Source of the DNA: Botrytis cinerea B05.10
Lineage: Eukaryota; Ascomycota; Leotiomycetes; Helotiales; Sclerotiniaceae
Reading direction: 5' to 3'
NCBI RefSeq assembly: GCF_000143535.2
Contig: NC_037315.1
Span: 1,116,001-1,180,000 of the forward strand
DNA: 64,000 bases
Part shown: positions 24,143-36,501 of the stretch, piece after piece
How the letters are laid out: each line of letters opens with the position of its first letter
Position numbering within the stretch: position 1 is the first letter of the stretch
Program-made: the position numbers and the translations under genes
The notes under the pieces: model-generated
Databases searched by the model: none
What the model was told of the DNA's origin: nothing
The model's input: only the letters and a program-made list of their open reading frames with translations

Positions 24143-24913
24143 TCAGCTCTACATGTTATCCGGGGATCTCAGAGCCAATTGTCGCATTACAAAAAGTCTC
24201 ACCATCGTCCTTCAAGAAAAGATATGTTTTTGGAATAGTTGTGCTTGCACTGGATGTTCCAAACAATTTTGAAAGAGGAAAAAGAGCTGGACCTTGAAAC
24301 CTCTGCTTTTGATCGTAACATGATCCAAGTATCGAGTAATCTATTCCACAAATATTCAATTCTGTTACATGATGTAATAGATTCACTCTGCTAAGACGAT
24401 CCTTCTACTCGGATTAATCTCAGCCCACGATGGAAATGTTGACTGCGCTTTATCGAAAGGCTAGCTGAACCCAATTTCTCCCTGCGAAGGTTTTTTTGTA
24501 GAGTTGAAAGGTGCTTTATCAATATAGAGTAATAATAATATTCCATAAAAATGATTGTGTGTAGTTTTGAAATATTGAAATCTGTTGAAAAAGCGGGGGC
24601 GAGGGGTTGAATGTGGCACGGACCATGAAGTCATTCTGGGCCGTGTGTGTAGTATCACGTGAAACAGAAATCGCCGAAACGTGATCATGCGTGTCAGAAA
24701 TCCAATTAGTTATAAGATGTGCAGCGATGAAAAGTCCCCAAAAGTTGTAGACATCGGGAGAGCAATGTGATGGGTAGAACTAACACCAGCTATTGAGAGT
24801 ATCACTAAGTCGGCAATACATTCGTTGGCTGGATTATCTTCAAATCGTGAGATCCCGAGTTGACAAGCTGAAACCCCCAGGTTTCTATGCGTGCAAGCTA
24901 CACACTTGTAAAG
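24143..24913. other. Intergenic region upstream of the monooxygenase
   Basis: No gene seen. It carries the MARVEL-like gene's 3' flank and the monooxygenase promoter. Confidence 0.5.
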
Positions 24914-27258
24914 ATGTCAACTCGAACGAAAACTGTATGTGTGATTGGTGAGTGCACCTATTATCCGAGGGTTTCATGGCTAACATTCATGGATTAGGCG
25001 CTGGTCCCTCGGGGCTCGTAGCAGCCAAAACACTCACTCACGATCATCCAAAAGGCACCTTTGACGTAACGGTCTTTGAGCAGTCACAGAGAATAGGTGG
25101 ATTATGGCCTACATCTCGTGATGACAATGGTCTATTGAATCCAGATATGTGTACGAACCAAAGTCGTCATACAGTCAGCTTTAGTGACTTAGCATGGTCT
25201 ACTCCATCGCCTGCTTTCCCGAAAGCATGGCAGGTTGGGAAGTACCTCGAAGACTATATCAAAATGTATCCTGGATATTTGATCAAGACGGGTGTCAAAG
25301 TAACCAAGGTTGAACCACCACCCAACTGGCAAACTGCTTCAGCTCCGTCAGGGAAATGGAATGTGCATGTTCAAGATACTGAGTCTACCGAATCCCTACA
25401 GGTTCACGAATTCGACCAAGTGATTGTGGCCACTGGTTTCTTTGGAAAGCCTAAGATACCTGATAATCTTGCAAATTTTCCAGCTCCAGTCTGGCACAGT
25501 TCCAAACTTCGTGATGTCAACAGTGCGTTGACCGACAATGGAAGACTCTCTTCACCTAAGGGCAAGAACATTGTGATTGTTGGAGGACAAATGTCTGGCA
25601 TTGAAACTGCTGCAGCAGTGGCTTTGCAGGTATCCTCTTCCGTGAACTCAACACAACGCCCGATTCCAAATGCAAAAGAATACAAGATCTACAATGTGAT
25701 TCAACAGCCATTTTGGGCGATGACTCTGACATTACCAAATAACCCGAACATTGATGGTGTAAACCCCGAGGCTGAAAAGGTAACTAACAGATACCTAATA
25801 ATTGAAAATCATTTCTGCTAACGTCTGCTCCAGATACCAAATCCAGCACCAACATTTTTACCCCTCGATCTGGTCATGTACAATCTTGGATGGAAACCTT
25901 CTGGGCCCCTCAAAAACTCATCTGGTCATATATCACCAGAGATGGCAAATATAACTAACGAATTCTTAAGCAAGTATCTGGGAACCGACCAGAGCGGAGT
26001 AGGTACAGATCATCTAGCGATAGTAGGGGATGTTCGCTCTGCACCACCACTACTTACAGTTAGCGACAATTACGTTGAGTTTGTCCGATCCGGAGATATA
26101 AAAACAATCCGAGGAAAGGTCATCGGTGCAGCACTCAATCAATCGAATTCAATCACTATCGAAGAGAACGGAACTCAACAGGTAATTAATGATGTTGCAG
26201 CGGTAATTTTGGCAACTGGTTTTGATGCATCTCCATCACTCGATTTTCTGCCCAAAGAAATCCTCCAAGATCTCTCGTTTGATAAATCAAGCAGCAAATT
26301 TCCACTAGCCCTGAATGTGCACTCTACAGTCAATGCAAAGATTTCCTCTCTCGGCTTTGTGGGGTTTTACCGAAGTCCCTACTGGGGCGTCATGGAAATG
26401 CAAGCTCGATTCTTAGGAAAACTCTGGTCAGGCGATGCACATGCACAGAAAGCCTTAGAACTAGACAATACCCTCGATGAACTTCTTCGGCTACGCACTG
26501 ATCCTCTAATCGCTCAATTCCCAATGGGTGATTATGCATATCTAATGGAATCATTTGCCTCAGCCGTCGGGATCAAGCGGCAAGAATCCACAGACGACCC
26601 AGAAGCACGTACAGGAATCGTGCTTCCATCTCGTTATGTTTATTCGCACGCAAGCTCTTCTCAGAAAGAACAAGCAGCACTCGCTCTCTCTGCTGTCTCT
26701 TCCACGTTCAATTCCTCCACACGCGGAACCTTTGTCTCCAAGGCTATATTCCGTTCACTCCAAGGAACATGGAGACTTTCCCGCTCTCTAAAAAGTTCTC
26801 TCTCCACCTTCCCCTCCGGGACCTTTACCGGGACCGCAAAATTTCTCCCTCGCTTCCCCACCGCCCCATCTTTCGATTCAGAATACTTGTATATCGAAGA
26901 AGGAGACTTCGTAACGGATACAGGGATGACATTCAAAGCTAGTAGAAGATACGTGTATCGATATAGAGAGGATACCGATACGCTTAGTCTTTGGTTTGTC
27001 AAGACTGATGATAATCTGGGAGTGGATTACTTGTTTCACGAGATGGAGATCCTAATTCCTGAAGTTCAAGATAAGACGAATGGACAGGGAAAGATTATGG
27101 GATGGAGAGCAAAGTCAAGTCATCTTTGTATTGCTGATACTTATGATGTGGAATATGAGTTTAGATTCAAAGGCGTCAACGTAGAGGAGTGGAAACAGGA
27201 ATACAGTGTCAAAGGGCCAAATAAGGATTACAGGATCAAAAATGAGTACAGGCGGTAG
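24914..27258 (+). CDS. Flavin-containing monooxygenase fused to a C-terminal DUF6314 domain
   Basis: Three exons (24914-24947, 24998-25779, 25834-27258) give 746 residues. The introns are 50 and 54 nt, with GTGAGT and GTAACT donors. Exon 1 supplies the start MSTRTKTVCVIG, which completes the FAD-binding VIGAGPSG motif at residues 10-17. A second nucleotide-binding motif, NIVIVGGQMSGIE, lies near residues 202-214 and should bind NADPH. VIVATGFFGKPKIPD and VILATGFDASPSL are the ATG-type flavoprotein motifs. From about residue 578 a separate domain begins (FRSLQGTWRLSRSL) and ends CIADTYDVEYEF...VKGPNKDYRIKNEYRR, matching the DUF6314 pattern with the GP-x-KDY ending. The enzyme part probably oxygenates a small molecule; the substrate and the lipocalin-like appendage's role are unknown. 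The nearby Zn2Cys6 gene may regulate it. Confidence 0.9.
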
Positions 27259-29313
27259 ATTCAGATGATTGTAGAGGTACTGTGGATGATTGTGGAGATT
27301 CTATAGGCAAATTAAAATGTAGACGATCACAACGTCCTCGAAGTTTTTGAATTCAGTGCGTGCAAATCTTGCGTCGCCATCGCCACAAATCTCCAACTTA
27401 TTCCTTTTTCCAGTACCGCCATAATACACTTGTGGTTCAATGTAGGGTACATAGGTAGGTTCATCTACATATTGAGTCATATTCTGACTGTTGCTGGGAG
27501 GCTATCGACTATTCATAAAATCAGCGGTTACCGGCAACAAACAATTTTCACCATCATCTTTTGTAGTTCATCAAACTAGTGTCATTAGTGAAAGTAAAAA
27601 CCGACCGCGTCAAAAGAGACCCAATTGCAACTTGACATGTTGTTTGGTTGCCTCTTCTAACTTCTAGCTCTCAACTAATTGTGATGCGGTATCTGATGGC
27701 CAGACTATGTTGCCATCACATGTACTATTTTCCAATATTCTAGGTGGGATTGAAAACTCTGCTCTTTCTTCGAAAATTCCACAGCGACATCGTGTGAAAT
27801 CAAATTGGACATCGCGACATCTCTGATAAGAACGATCCATTTTTCTCGCACGCAGGTCTCAAACAACTCATACACCTGGGACATGTGCACAGGGACGAAA
27901 TTTCCATAGCAACTATGCTACCCTACTATCAGCATCAATGGGAAGGTGCTTTCGAAATTTATGGTACAGATCCATTCTCAATGCTACTCGCGCCATCGAT
28001 GACATCTTTGAAGATGGCGATTCGCATGTCACCCATCCAAAAATCTGCCGAAAATCATATCCTTCTCCAACAACATGGGCATCAAGCTTTATCTCGCCAA
28101 GGCCCCATCATATTGCATCCGCAACGTATTCTTTCGGATGCAAAAACTTACAAAGTCACATGCAAATGTATCGTTTCCACCAACTGTTATTGCTCCCACA
28201 TCACGGGCTCCTTGTTCGGGCCGGTAAAACCAAGGTCGAAGATACAGTGTGGAGATAAAAGGAGAACTATATGCCGTGCATGCGTCCATGGAGATTTACC
28301 GGGCAGCGTCTGGAACCTGATTGTGTGTGCAAATACGATCGGCATATGTTGTGTTTGTAAGCTGGGCAAACATACTCGTGTTGGTGATCATGCAGGGTTC
28401 CCCAGCTTCCAATTTGGTTCAAGCATATCGGTGATGAAGACGGTCTTGGTAAACTGGTGGTGCTATAGGCTAATTTGCCAGCGCGTATCATTCTTTGTCG
28501 TTGGGAAATGTTTGTACCACGGGACTTTCTTTTCTTCATTTCACGTATATGATTCTTCCTGATTGACTGGAGAGTTCGAATCAATTCCATATCAAAGTTT
28601 TGATATCATGTTACTATCCGGAGAAGGGAAGCAGTCTTTCCACCGGGAAATACAATAGGATCAACACAAGGGGGCCAAGCTGACTGATACTTCATTCTTC
28701 GGATGTTTCCAGGAGATTGACCGGATCAGTGACTCTATGTGGCAAGTCCTGTACCTCGATCTAATCTTTTCTTTTATCTAAAGTTCTTGATACATAAATG
28801 CATGGCTCAACAGCACTAGCAATATCTCCGACGCTTTTATCTCTTGTAGATACATACAGTCTGCATGCATATGTGCATATTTTGATAAACCTCAAACTCC
28901 AACTGCTTATTTCGTTCCCGCCTTTATCATCTACGTTCGTAACAGTTCGTCATTGCTCCTCGAAACATTCTCCGTGTTCCCGTCTGAGGCTGTAAAAATG
29001 CAGGTGTCCGATTGGAATACTTCCATGGAGTATTATATCAGCCCAATTTCTACCAGGGTGTCAGACGACGCCAACTCCCGGATTGCTTGTTGATGAATTC
29101 AGCCCATGTGCCATGTTTATTAATTAATGCTTTATATCACTTAATATATTCACTGACTTCGCTGTGTTCACTGGGACAACTCTCTCCGGTTCTACGATTC
29201 TACGTACCCCGCATGGTGAGTTTAAATTTACAATACCTGCCCAAGTTCGACACAGTTTCTTCGAAGATCCTTCAACATACCACAATACACAAGACTGCAA
29301 CACGATATCAAAA
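27259..29313. other. Intergenic region with possible decayed coding sequence
   Basis: A long stopless frame runs from 27885 to 28562 on the plus strand. Its first ATG is at 27915 (MLPYYQHQWEGAFEIYG), and it contains a Cys-rich part (KVTCKCIVSTNCYC; ICRACVH; IGICCVCKLG). Another plus frame and two minus frames are also partly open across the same DNA. I recognise no family, and no splice model gives a better protein. It may be a relic or a chance frame. Confidence 0.4.
27915..28562 (+). CDS. Unrecognised 215-codon open frame, doubtful gene
   Basis: The frame starts at an ATG in weak context and would encode a Cys-rich protein with no signal peptide and no motif that I know. Overlapping frames on both strands reduce confidence that it is coding. 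It lies between the monooxygenase and the CVNH gene. Confidence 0.2.
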   Translation: MLPYYQHQWEGAFEIYGTDPFSMLLAPSMTSLKMAIRMSPIQKSAENHILLQQHGHQALSRQGPIILHPQRILSDAKTYKVTCKCIVSTNCYCSHITGSLFGPVKPRSKIQCGDKRRTICRACVHGDLPGSVWNLIVCANTIGICCVCKLGKHTRVGDHAGFPSFQFGSSISVMKTVLVNWWCYRLICQRVSFFVVGKCLYHGTFFSSFHVYDSS

Positions 29314-29940
29314 ATGTCGAGACTATTCAATTCCGTACTCCTTACTTCTCTCCTCCTCTCCGTCGTTCATGCGGCTGCAGTAATTACTGGCGCAGGAGGC
29401 TTTCTAAGTAAATGCGATGCATCTACCTTCCAATTTTTCGACGACATCGAATTAGGTCCTGCTCCTCAATTTACCTTTAAAGTAACACCTGTCCTTTCTG
29501 GCCTCTGTCCTGATTCTTCGGGTAAAATGTCGAATTCTACTTTGAATTTGAATACATGTCTTGGAAACAGTGACGCGCACCTTGTCGTAAGTCCTCCACT
29601 CCTCATGTTATTTAGATTATCATACTGATATCGAGAAAATAGTGGCAGAGAAAGTATGCAACCTCACAACTCCAACCCTTTCCAGCTTGTTCTAACATAT
29701 CAACTACGTAGTGGCATGTTCCAAAACTCCTGCGGCTGCTCACTCCAAATACCAAACCTCTGCTGTGGTTGCGGCAAAGCAAACGGCGGCACCGTTCCAA
29801 GCGGTGTCTGCGTTGATCTGAGTATGTTCCGTCCTGCTTCTCTTCTAACATCTTATATCTTTTTTCTAATACATATAACAGATAATGGAATCGCAACTTC
29901 CGGTGGAAAACTGAACTGCGATAACCTTCCCGGAAATTAA
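29314..29940 (+). CDS. Small secreted CVNH (cyanovirin-N homology) protein
   Basis: Three exons (29314-29586, 29686-29821, 29882-29940) give 155 residues; donors are GTAAGT and GTATGT. Residues 1-20 (MSRLFNSVLLTSLLLSVVHA) are a signal peptide. The mature part carries the CVNH signature in order: STLNLNTCLGN, SGMFQNSCGCSLQ, LCCGCGKANGG, VCVDLNNGIATSGGKLNC. The last piece forms only after the second intron is removed (CTG-A/AT-AAT), which supports the model. CVNH proteins adopt a two-repeat beta fold, and some bind high-mannose glycans. The pieces here are Cys-rich, with two extra Cys pairs compared with the textbook domain. Extracellular lectin or effector-like roles are possible; binding residues cannot be judged by eye. 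Confidence 0.85.
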
Positions 29941-30731
29941 GAACTCAAAGATCAAATCACCCAGCTGAAAAAAAAAAATTGTTCATGGAGGAATAGCATA
30001 GTGTTGCGTCTAAGTATGGGGTTATGACAATGGATGATTTAGGTTTCCTGGTATGGGGTTTCGGCGTGGAAAGGGGTGGGGATGTTGGAATGGGAAATTC
30101 TAGTACACACATATTTTGCAACGCACAATTTACAACTGAATAGAATGGATCCAGTGCGCGCATTTGCAGTTGTGATTTCGAGTCTCTCATTTCAAACTAG
30201 GTGCCTACCAATTGTTACCTAGTTGTTTACTCCTGCTACTTGATGAAGTCGATATGATTAGTTAGTACTGAATTCTATACATGCATCATTGTCTAATATA
30301 TTGGAACAGTAGAAGGCTAGTTGAGGCTTTTGAGAAGATATAGATTCACTTTGTTGAAGCTTATTGCTCATAAACAATGGGGGCGATTCAGTACGGATTG
30401 GCTTGGAGACTCGGGCTATAGCTATGCGGGGTAAGAGTGCTATGCCATGATGATGTCATGAAGAATTGAATTATCGGTCGGCGTCGATGCGGGATGTAAT
30501 TTTAGATCTTTCATAAGACAACATGTTTACATCCTCGGTAGTAGTGTGTTAAACAAACACTGGGAGGCCACATGTGCTGTGCCCTCACGGAGACTGGATA
30601 GAACAAAACTCGATTCTGAGTAAACTGTATAATGTTATAATGCTCAAAGAGCTGGTATATTCAATTAGTCTAAGGATATATACATAAGTTCATGTATATG
30701 AAACACTCTCCCTCTTTACTCTTTTGCCACT
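29941..30731. other. Intergenic region between convergent 3' ends
   Basis: No gene seen. It separates the CVNH gene's 3' end from the Prp16 gene's 3' end. Confidence 0.6.
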
Positions 30732-33584
30732 TTAAAATCCCCTTCCTGGTCTTCTCGCCGCTGGTCTTCTTACAGCTCCCTTTGTGGCGACTTTCTTAAC
30801 TACCGGTCCGCTTCCATCTGTGATCGCCATCGGTTTTCTCGCCAATTTGTTATTCTCTGCCTCAACTCTTTTTTCTTCTCTTAACTTATCCTCGGCCATC
30901 TTCACCTCGATCTCCATCTTTCTATTGAACTCCGTTTCAGTGACCCTCTTCTCCCTCGCACTATAACCCTTCTCTTTCACACTAAAGAAAACGCCACCTA
31001 AATCTGCTAGCCAATGTGGATCGACCTTCGTAACAGTAGACATATATTCTTTTGATGTAAGAATCAATTCATGATAAACAACATAATCAGGCAGATCTCC
31101 ATGTCCGTAAAGTGCGGATGTAGGATGTAATTGTACTGTTACCGAAGTGCGCAAATTAACGTATTCGCCTATTCCCTTAACCTTGGCAGCCTGGTGGTAA
31201 TAACCCGAACAGATACATTCGCGTATAATGTCCCAATCGGCGCCGCATGAAATCATATTCATACGTTGCATTTTCATAATATCCAACAATTGATCTCTGA
31301 TCTCTTTAGCCCGGCGAAGAGATTTCGGATGGAGAAAATGACGGGTACACCAAGCATCCGAATGGCCATTGGACTTCCATTGTAAGTAGACGTTCAAGTA
31401 AGTCAAATGATCTGATTCTGGAACAAAGAACTTTTCGCGTGCGCTATCAGACTCTTCCTGGCGTTCCTTTGGACGATAGAAAACGCTAGGGACTGAGAGC
31501 ATGGAAACTATTGTAAGCATTTCTTCAGTACAGCCGTATTTTTCAGACGTGATGAGTAACTTGGCGAGAGGGGGGTCCATAGGAAAGGCCGTCATTTTCC
31601 TCCCTATGTCCGTCAATTCCCCAATATTGTCAAGTGCCCCGAGTGCCCAAAGATCAAATAATGAAGTGGTGATAGTGTCTTGGGGTGGAGGGTCCATGAA
31701 ATCAAAGTCAAGCAAGTCTTTCACCCCTAAAGACTTCAATAATAGAACAGTATTGCTGAGATTTGTGCGTTGAATTTCAGGAATCGTTTGAATGTAAAGC
31801 TCATCCTTGAAAGCGGCTTCAGTGAAGAGATGGAAAGCTTTTCCTGGACCAGTACGCCCAGCACGACCAGCACGCTGAGATGCATTCGCTTGTGAAATTG
31901 GCGTGATTTGTAAAGTATCCATTCCCATACGCGGGTTGTACACCTTTAATTTCGAGTATCCAGCATCCACAACATACATGATGCCATCGACAGTCAAACT
32001 AGTCTCTGCGATATTGGTAGCTACGATGACTTTTCTGACACCAGGCGCAGCTCTGTCGAAGATCTTGGCTTGTAAATCCGCAGGCATTTGACTGTAAATT
32101 GGTAGGATGCTAAGCTTTGGTGGATCATTGAGAGCATTGAGGCGTTCCTGGATAAGCTCACAAGTGCACTCAATATCTTCTTGTCCAGTCATAAACACCA
32201 AAATATCACCTGCGCCTTGAGATACATGTATAGCCAATACTTGCTGAACTGCCTGATCGACATAGTCTTCAACGGGTGAGCGATGATACATAATATCGAC
32301 TGGAAAGGTACGTCCGGGAATGAAAAACTCCGGGGCTCCACCATAGAAATCAGAGAATCGTTTCGAGTTCATCGTTGCAGATGTGACTATTAGCTTGACA
32401 TCTCTACGACGTGCAAGAACCTTTTTCATCAAACCCATGAGAACGTCCGTATTGAGTGCCCGCTCGTGAGCTTCATCCATGATGATGCAGGAATAACGAT
32501 CAAGATCTGGCTCATTTAAAGATTCTCTCAATAGGACACCATCTGTCATATACTTTATTACTGTTTCCTTGCTCGTACAATCCTCGAATCGAATAGCGTA
32601 ACCAACAGTCCCCCCCAGTGGACATTCCATCTCCTCGCTGACACGCTTCGCTACAGACATAGCTGCTACTCTTCGAGGTTGCGTACATCCTATCAGACCC
32701 GTTTTTCCATAACCTTCTTCGTAAAGAAATTGGGTGAGTTGGGTCGTTTTACCGGATCCAGTCTCGCCAACACAAATTACTACCTGATTATCTCGAATGA
32801 CCCTTAGCAAATCCTCTCGTACGGCAAATGCGGGAAGATATTCTCTCTGCTCCCTCAAAGATTTGCTTTGACTGAAGTTGCTAGCGCCGTCGTTCTTCTT
32901 CATATGCTGGGCAAATTTACTGGACCCCTGTGTTTCCTCGCCCATCATTGGAGCTGCACTGTCGCCTTCCTCTTCTTTGATACCCATGAGATTTCCAAGC
33001 GCCGTACCAGCCATATTCGTTGCTTCTTGGGCCTGCTTTTGCCTCTCTTTCTGCTGTCGTCTCTCCTTCACCACTTTACTTCCCTTGCGACTAAAAACTG
33101 CCATGTCGCTCTGGAAATCACGTACAGCCGGCACAGGCTCCAATTGCTTCGAGAAAACAGTTCTTCCATCTAAGAATGGAGGTTTGAGATCATGTACAAG
33201 TAAATGCACTCTGGTGGCTTCCTCGTCATCCTCAAAGTCATCCTCAAAGCGTCTACGTTGTGCAACACCAGAGGCGAGCAATCGACCCGTCTCCCATGCA
33301 TCGACATCTCTCTCTTTTTGAGCTGCGCGCGCGCTTTGGCGCTTCACAATCTTCTTCTCGATCAAAGGTGCTTCTCGTTGGGAATCCGCCCAAGGGTTGT
33401 CGTAAGAGCCGAATGGGTTGTGCGATTCATCTCCATCATCTGCGTACCAATCTCTATCTAGAGCTTTCGAGTCCTCTTCATCAACAAATGGCTCCGGTTT
33501 GATGTCAGCAAATGGCTTTGGCTTCGGCTTGGGATCCAGCTTGCGTCGCTTCGGCCGCGCTCCTTCGTATTCGTGGTCTTCCAT
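30732..33584 (-). CDS. prp16: Pre-mRNA-splicing DEAH-box ATPase Prp16 (DHX38)
   Basis: This spliceosomal helicase remodels the spliceosome after branching and before exon ligation. The gene has no intron. I took the ATG at 33584 ([19 protein letters not shown], 950 residues); the frame runs further upstream through unlikely sequence. The N-terminal part has family features ([40 protein letters not shown]). The core carries [10 protein letters not shown] (about residue 272), [12 protein letters not shown] (about 368), [17 protein letters not shown] and [13 protein letters not shown] (about 568). Prp16 rather than Prp2 or Prp22 is indicated by [41 protein letters not shown] and [20 protein letters not shown]. 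The tail is Arg-rich. It shares an upstream region with the divergent Pwp1 gene. Confidence 0.95.
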   Translation of the reverse strand: MEDHEYEGARPKRRKLDPKPKPKPFADIKPEPFVDEEDSKALDRDWYADDGDESHNPFGSYDNPWADSQREAPLIEKKIVKRQSARAAQKERDVDAWETGRLLASGVAQRRRFEDDFEDDEEATRVHLLVHDLKPPFLDGRTVFSKQLEPVPAVRDFQSDMAVFSRKGSKVVKERRQQKERQKQAQEATNMAGTALGNLMGIKEEEGDSAAPMMGEETQGSSKFAQHMKKNDGASNFSQSKSLREQREYLPAFAVREDLLRVIRDNQVVICVGETGSGKTTQLTQFLYEEGYGKTGLIGCTQPRRVAAMSVAKRVSEEMECPLGGTVGYAIRFEDCTSKETVIKYMTDGVLLRESLNEPDLDRYSCIIMDEAHERALNTDVLMGLMKKVLARRRDVKLIVTSATMNSKRFSDFYGGAPEFFIPGRTFPVDIMYHRSPVEDYVDQAVQQVLAIHVSQGAGDILVFMTGQEDIECTCELIQERLNALNDPPKLSILPIYSQMPADLQAKIFDRAAPGVRKVIVATNIAETSLTVDGIMYVVDAGYSKLKVYNPRMGMDTLQITPISQANASQRAGRAGRTGPGKAFHLFTEAAFKDELYIQTIPEIQRTNLSNTVLLLKSLGVKDLLDFDFMDPPPQDTITTSLFDLWALGALDNIGELTDIGRKMTAFPMDPPLAKLLITSEKYGCTEEMLTIVSMLSVPSVFYRPKERQEESDSAREKFFVPESDHLTYLNVYLQWKSNGHSDAWCTRHFLHPKSLRRAKEIRDQLLDIMKMQRMNMISCGADWDIIRECICSGYYHQAAKVKGIGEYVNLRTSVTVQLHPTSALYGHGDLPDYVVYHELILTSKEYMSTVTKVDPHWLADLGGVFFSVKEKGYSAREKRVTETEFNRKMEIEVKMAEDKLREEKRVEAENNKLARKPMAITDGSGPVVKKVATKGAVRRPAARRPGRGF

Positions 33585-34040
33585 TTTAGGTGGATGAATG
33601 TAATGGCAAATGATTGTTGGATCAAATTTCGGTGTAACAGGGAAGTAAACAAATAAGTGATAACAGAAATGATAAGTGGTTATCTTCACGTGATATATGA
33701 AGCTAGCAAATACACTGACGTTCTTCAATGGGCCGGTTGCCAATCAAACAGCCTTCAAACTTTTCCATGGGCTTTGTATCTTTATTTTGGATTTGGGAGC
33801 CATAGAGTAGTCTTGCAGCTGGAGGAAAACTTGAACGTTGAGGTTGAATACACTCGTGTACTCTCAATGAGTATTATGAGAAGGGCCTATGACGCTAGTG
33901 GGTTCAAGCGGCCGCAACAATCAAGATAACGCTAAGATAAAAAATAAAAAAGTTGATCAAATGGAACAATTTATTTTTTATATCCCCGCTCCAGTCAATT
34001 TGTGAGCTTTTTTGCCATTCCGATATAATATCATAACATC
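33585..34040. promoter_or_regulatory. Divergent promoter of Prp16 and Pwp1 genes
   Basis: About 456 bp lies between two divergent ATGs of genes for splicing and ribosome biogenesis, so it must hold both promoters. AT-rich stretches at 33925-33985 lie nearer Pwp1. No specific element is assigned. Confidence 0.6.
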
Positions 34041-35717
34041 ATGTCTATGATCACAGCAACCGCATGGGTGCCTCGGGGCTTTGCAGCACCGTTCCCAACA
34101 AAATATAACTTTGATGAAGAAGAATTTCAGCGAATTGCGGATCTTGCGAAGTTACAATTGGATGATGCGAACGATGATTTGGAAGAAGCGCAAAATGAAG
34201 CAGATAATGGCGCAGATCCAGATGCTATGGTAGATGATGAAGGTTCAGATGGCGAAGAAGCTCCTAAAGGAGTGAAATCAACAGCGTTCGTCTAGTGCTC
34301 ACAATTCACGTTACTTCGCTGACTTTTACACAGTGATGAGGATGACGATTTGAAAGAATACGATCTGGATCATTACGATGATGAGGTCGAAGAAGACAAG
34401 AGTGGTGGTGAGGGGATGGCTATGTTTGGAAATGTCAAATCACTTGCATATCACGAATCGAATGAGGAAGATCCATATATCACAATGGCAGGAAATGCAG
34501 AGGATGAGGATGAGGACAGGGAAGAACTTCAAATATTGGCAACAGATAATATGCTGCTGGCGGCAAAGATAGAGGATGAAATCGCACATCTTGAAGTATA
34601 TGTTTACGAAGATGGAGCTGATAACCTTTACGTACATCACGATATTATGCTACCGGCAATACCTCTATGTGTGGAATGGCTCGATTTGCCTGTTGGGAAG
34701 CCAAGTGTGGACAAGGACTCAAGGGCAAATTTCGTTGCTGTTGGAACCTTCGACCCGGATATTGAGATTTGGGATTTAGATACAGTCGATTGCATGTATC
34801 CTAATGCTATTCTGGGGCAGGCTGGACAAAACAAAGGTGGAGATGAAGGGGCTAAGAAAAAGAAGAAGAACAAGAAGTCGAAGAAGGCCAATGACGAATT
34901 TCACGTGGATGCAGTTCTTTCATTAGCTGCCAATAGACATCACCGAAACTTATTGGCATCCTCATCTGCGGATAAGACAGTCAAACTCTGGGATTTACAC
35001 ACCACCACATGTGCCAAGTCATACACACATCACACAGACAAAGTATGTTCGTTAGCATGGCATCCAAAGGAATCTACTGTTCTTCTGAGCGGTAGTTATG
35101 ATAGAACAGTGGTGGCTGCAGATATGAGAGCGCCAGATGCAAAAGCACCTCGATGGGGAGTCGAAAGTGACGTCGAAAATGTCCGATGGGATCCTCACGA
35201 CTCAAACTACTTCTACGTCTCCACGGAGAGTGGTGTCATTCACTTCCACGATATCCGAAAAGCTCCAGCAAACCCTAGTGCCACTAAGCCAGTATGGATG
35301 CTCCAAGCACATGACGATTCCGTTTCATCCTTCGATATAAACCCTACCATTCCAGGATTCTTGGCTACTGGATCAGGAGATAAGCAAGTCAAACTCTGGA
35401 ACATACAGCCCACCGGACCTACAATGGTTGTATCACGAGACTTGGATGTTGGAAAGGTTTTCTCAACCACCTTTGCACCAGATGAAGAAGTCAGTTTCCG
35501 ACTCGCGGTAGCAGGTAGCAAAGGACTCGTGCAAGTCTGGGATTGCAGTACCAACCCTGGTGTACGACGTGCATTTGCGGATAGAGTGGCACCCGTTGAA
35601 GGAGAAATTAAGGAAAGATTAGTGGGCGTACAAAATGATAGCGAGTCGGAAGATGATGATGAAGAGCTTTCAGAGGCCGAGGGAGGTGAAGTTGATTCTA
35701 TGGATGAAGACGATTAA
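34041..35717 (+). CDS. pwp1: WD40 ribosome-biogenesis protein Pwp1
   Basis: Pwp1 acts in the nucleolus in early 60S subunit assembly in yeast. Two exons (34041-34285 and 34334-35717) give 542 residues. The 48-nt intron has a GTTCGT donor, a CTGAC branch point and a CACAG acceptor. An alternative donor (TA/GTGCTC, four codons later) also keeps frame but fits consensus less well. The N-terminus MSMITATAWVPRGFAAPF matches the family start (M-I-x-A-T-x-W-VPRG); an ATG two codons later is equally possible. An acidic linker follows, with a Lys-rich stretch (AKKKKKNKKSKK). WD repeats include PDIEIWDLDTVDC, DKTVKLWDLHTTTC, FHDIRKAPANPS, DKQVKLWNIQPTG and VQVWDCSTNPG. The C-terminus is a long acidic tail. 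Confidence 0.93.
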
Positions 35718-36467
35718 TTAAGCACATGATGTCTTTTTTATTCAGACGTAAAACCAAAATTCAAATACCAAATTCAAAATAATAATCACTTTCGGCAATC
35801 TTTTCATATATATGAAGTTGCAATCTATTTGACTCGGCAATGCAGATCCCTCCGCTCCCCCATGGTTCATCCGGAATTTTACACATGAATGTTAATTTGG
35901 GATGAAGATCCAAGTACTTTCGGATTTGGACACTTGGCTGGGAAAGAGACGAACCGCAATTTCCAGGATGTTTTCATGACATATGCCTTGTCGGACTTGT
36001 CTTGCATTCATCTCATCTCATCTCATTTTACTTCATCAATGTAAGGCGAGGAGAGTGAAAACCAGGGAATATTAATAATAAATTTAGATAGAGCATGATT
36101 TTGGGGTGGCATTTTTACATTTTTTTTATAGCTTGCTTGCTGGGGATTTGGGTTGAGGGTGGTGGGTGTAAGGGAATGAATTGGAATGAAGGGGGCTTCT
36201 GTGTGTGTTTTTATGCTGTGGAGAGGAGAGGAAATGGAGATGGGGAGTGATAGAGAAGTGCAGAGGAGAACGAATGGTGGAATGGGAGAATTTCTAGGTA
36301 GGTACTTAGGGGTTCATGATGGATTGCATGATGGGTAATTCATGGATGAGGGAGATAGATGTGCATGATGAAATGATAATGGATGGATGGACAGGATAGG
36401 GTATCGTATATGAAATGAACGAATACAGCTCGCACAACATATGCGGTACGCAATGGTCAGACCTGGA

Positions 36468-36501
36468 TAGGTAGGTAGGTAGGTAGGTAGGTAGGTAGGT
36501 A
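36468..36501. repeat. (TAGG)n microsatellite
   Basis: About eight perfect tetramers; the same unit recurs (in either orientation) near 9808, 10658 and 42672. Confidence 0.95.

Noticed and set aside
33585..33743. N-terminal extension of Prp16 to 33743
   Set aside because: The added 53 residues are aromatic-rich and unlike the family; the ATG at 33584 begins the expected charged N-terminus.
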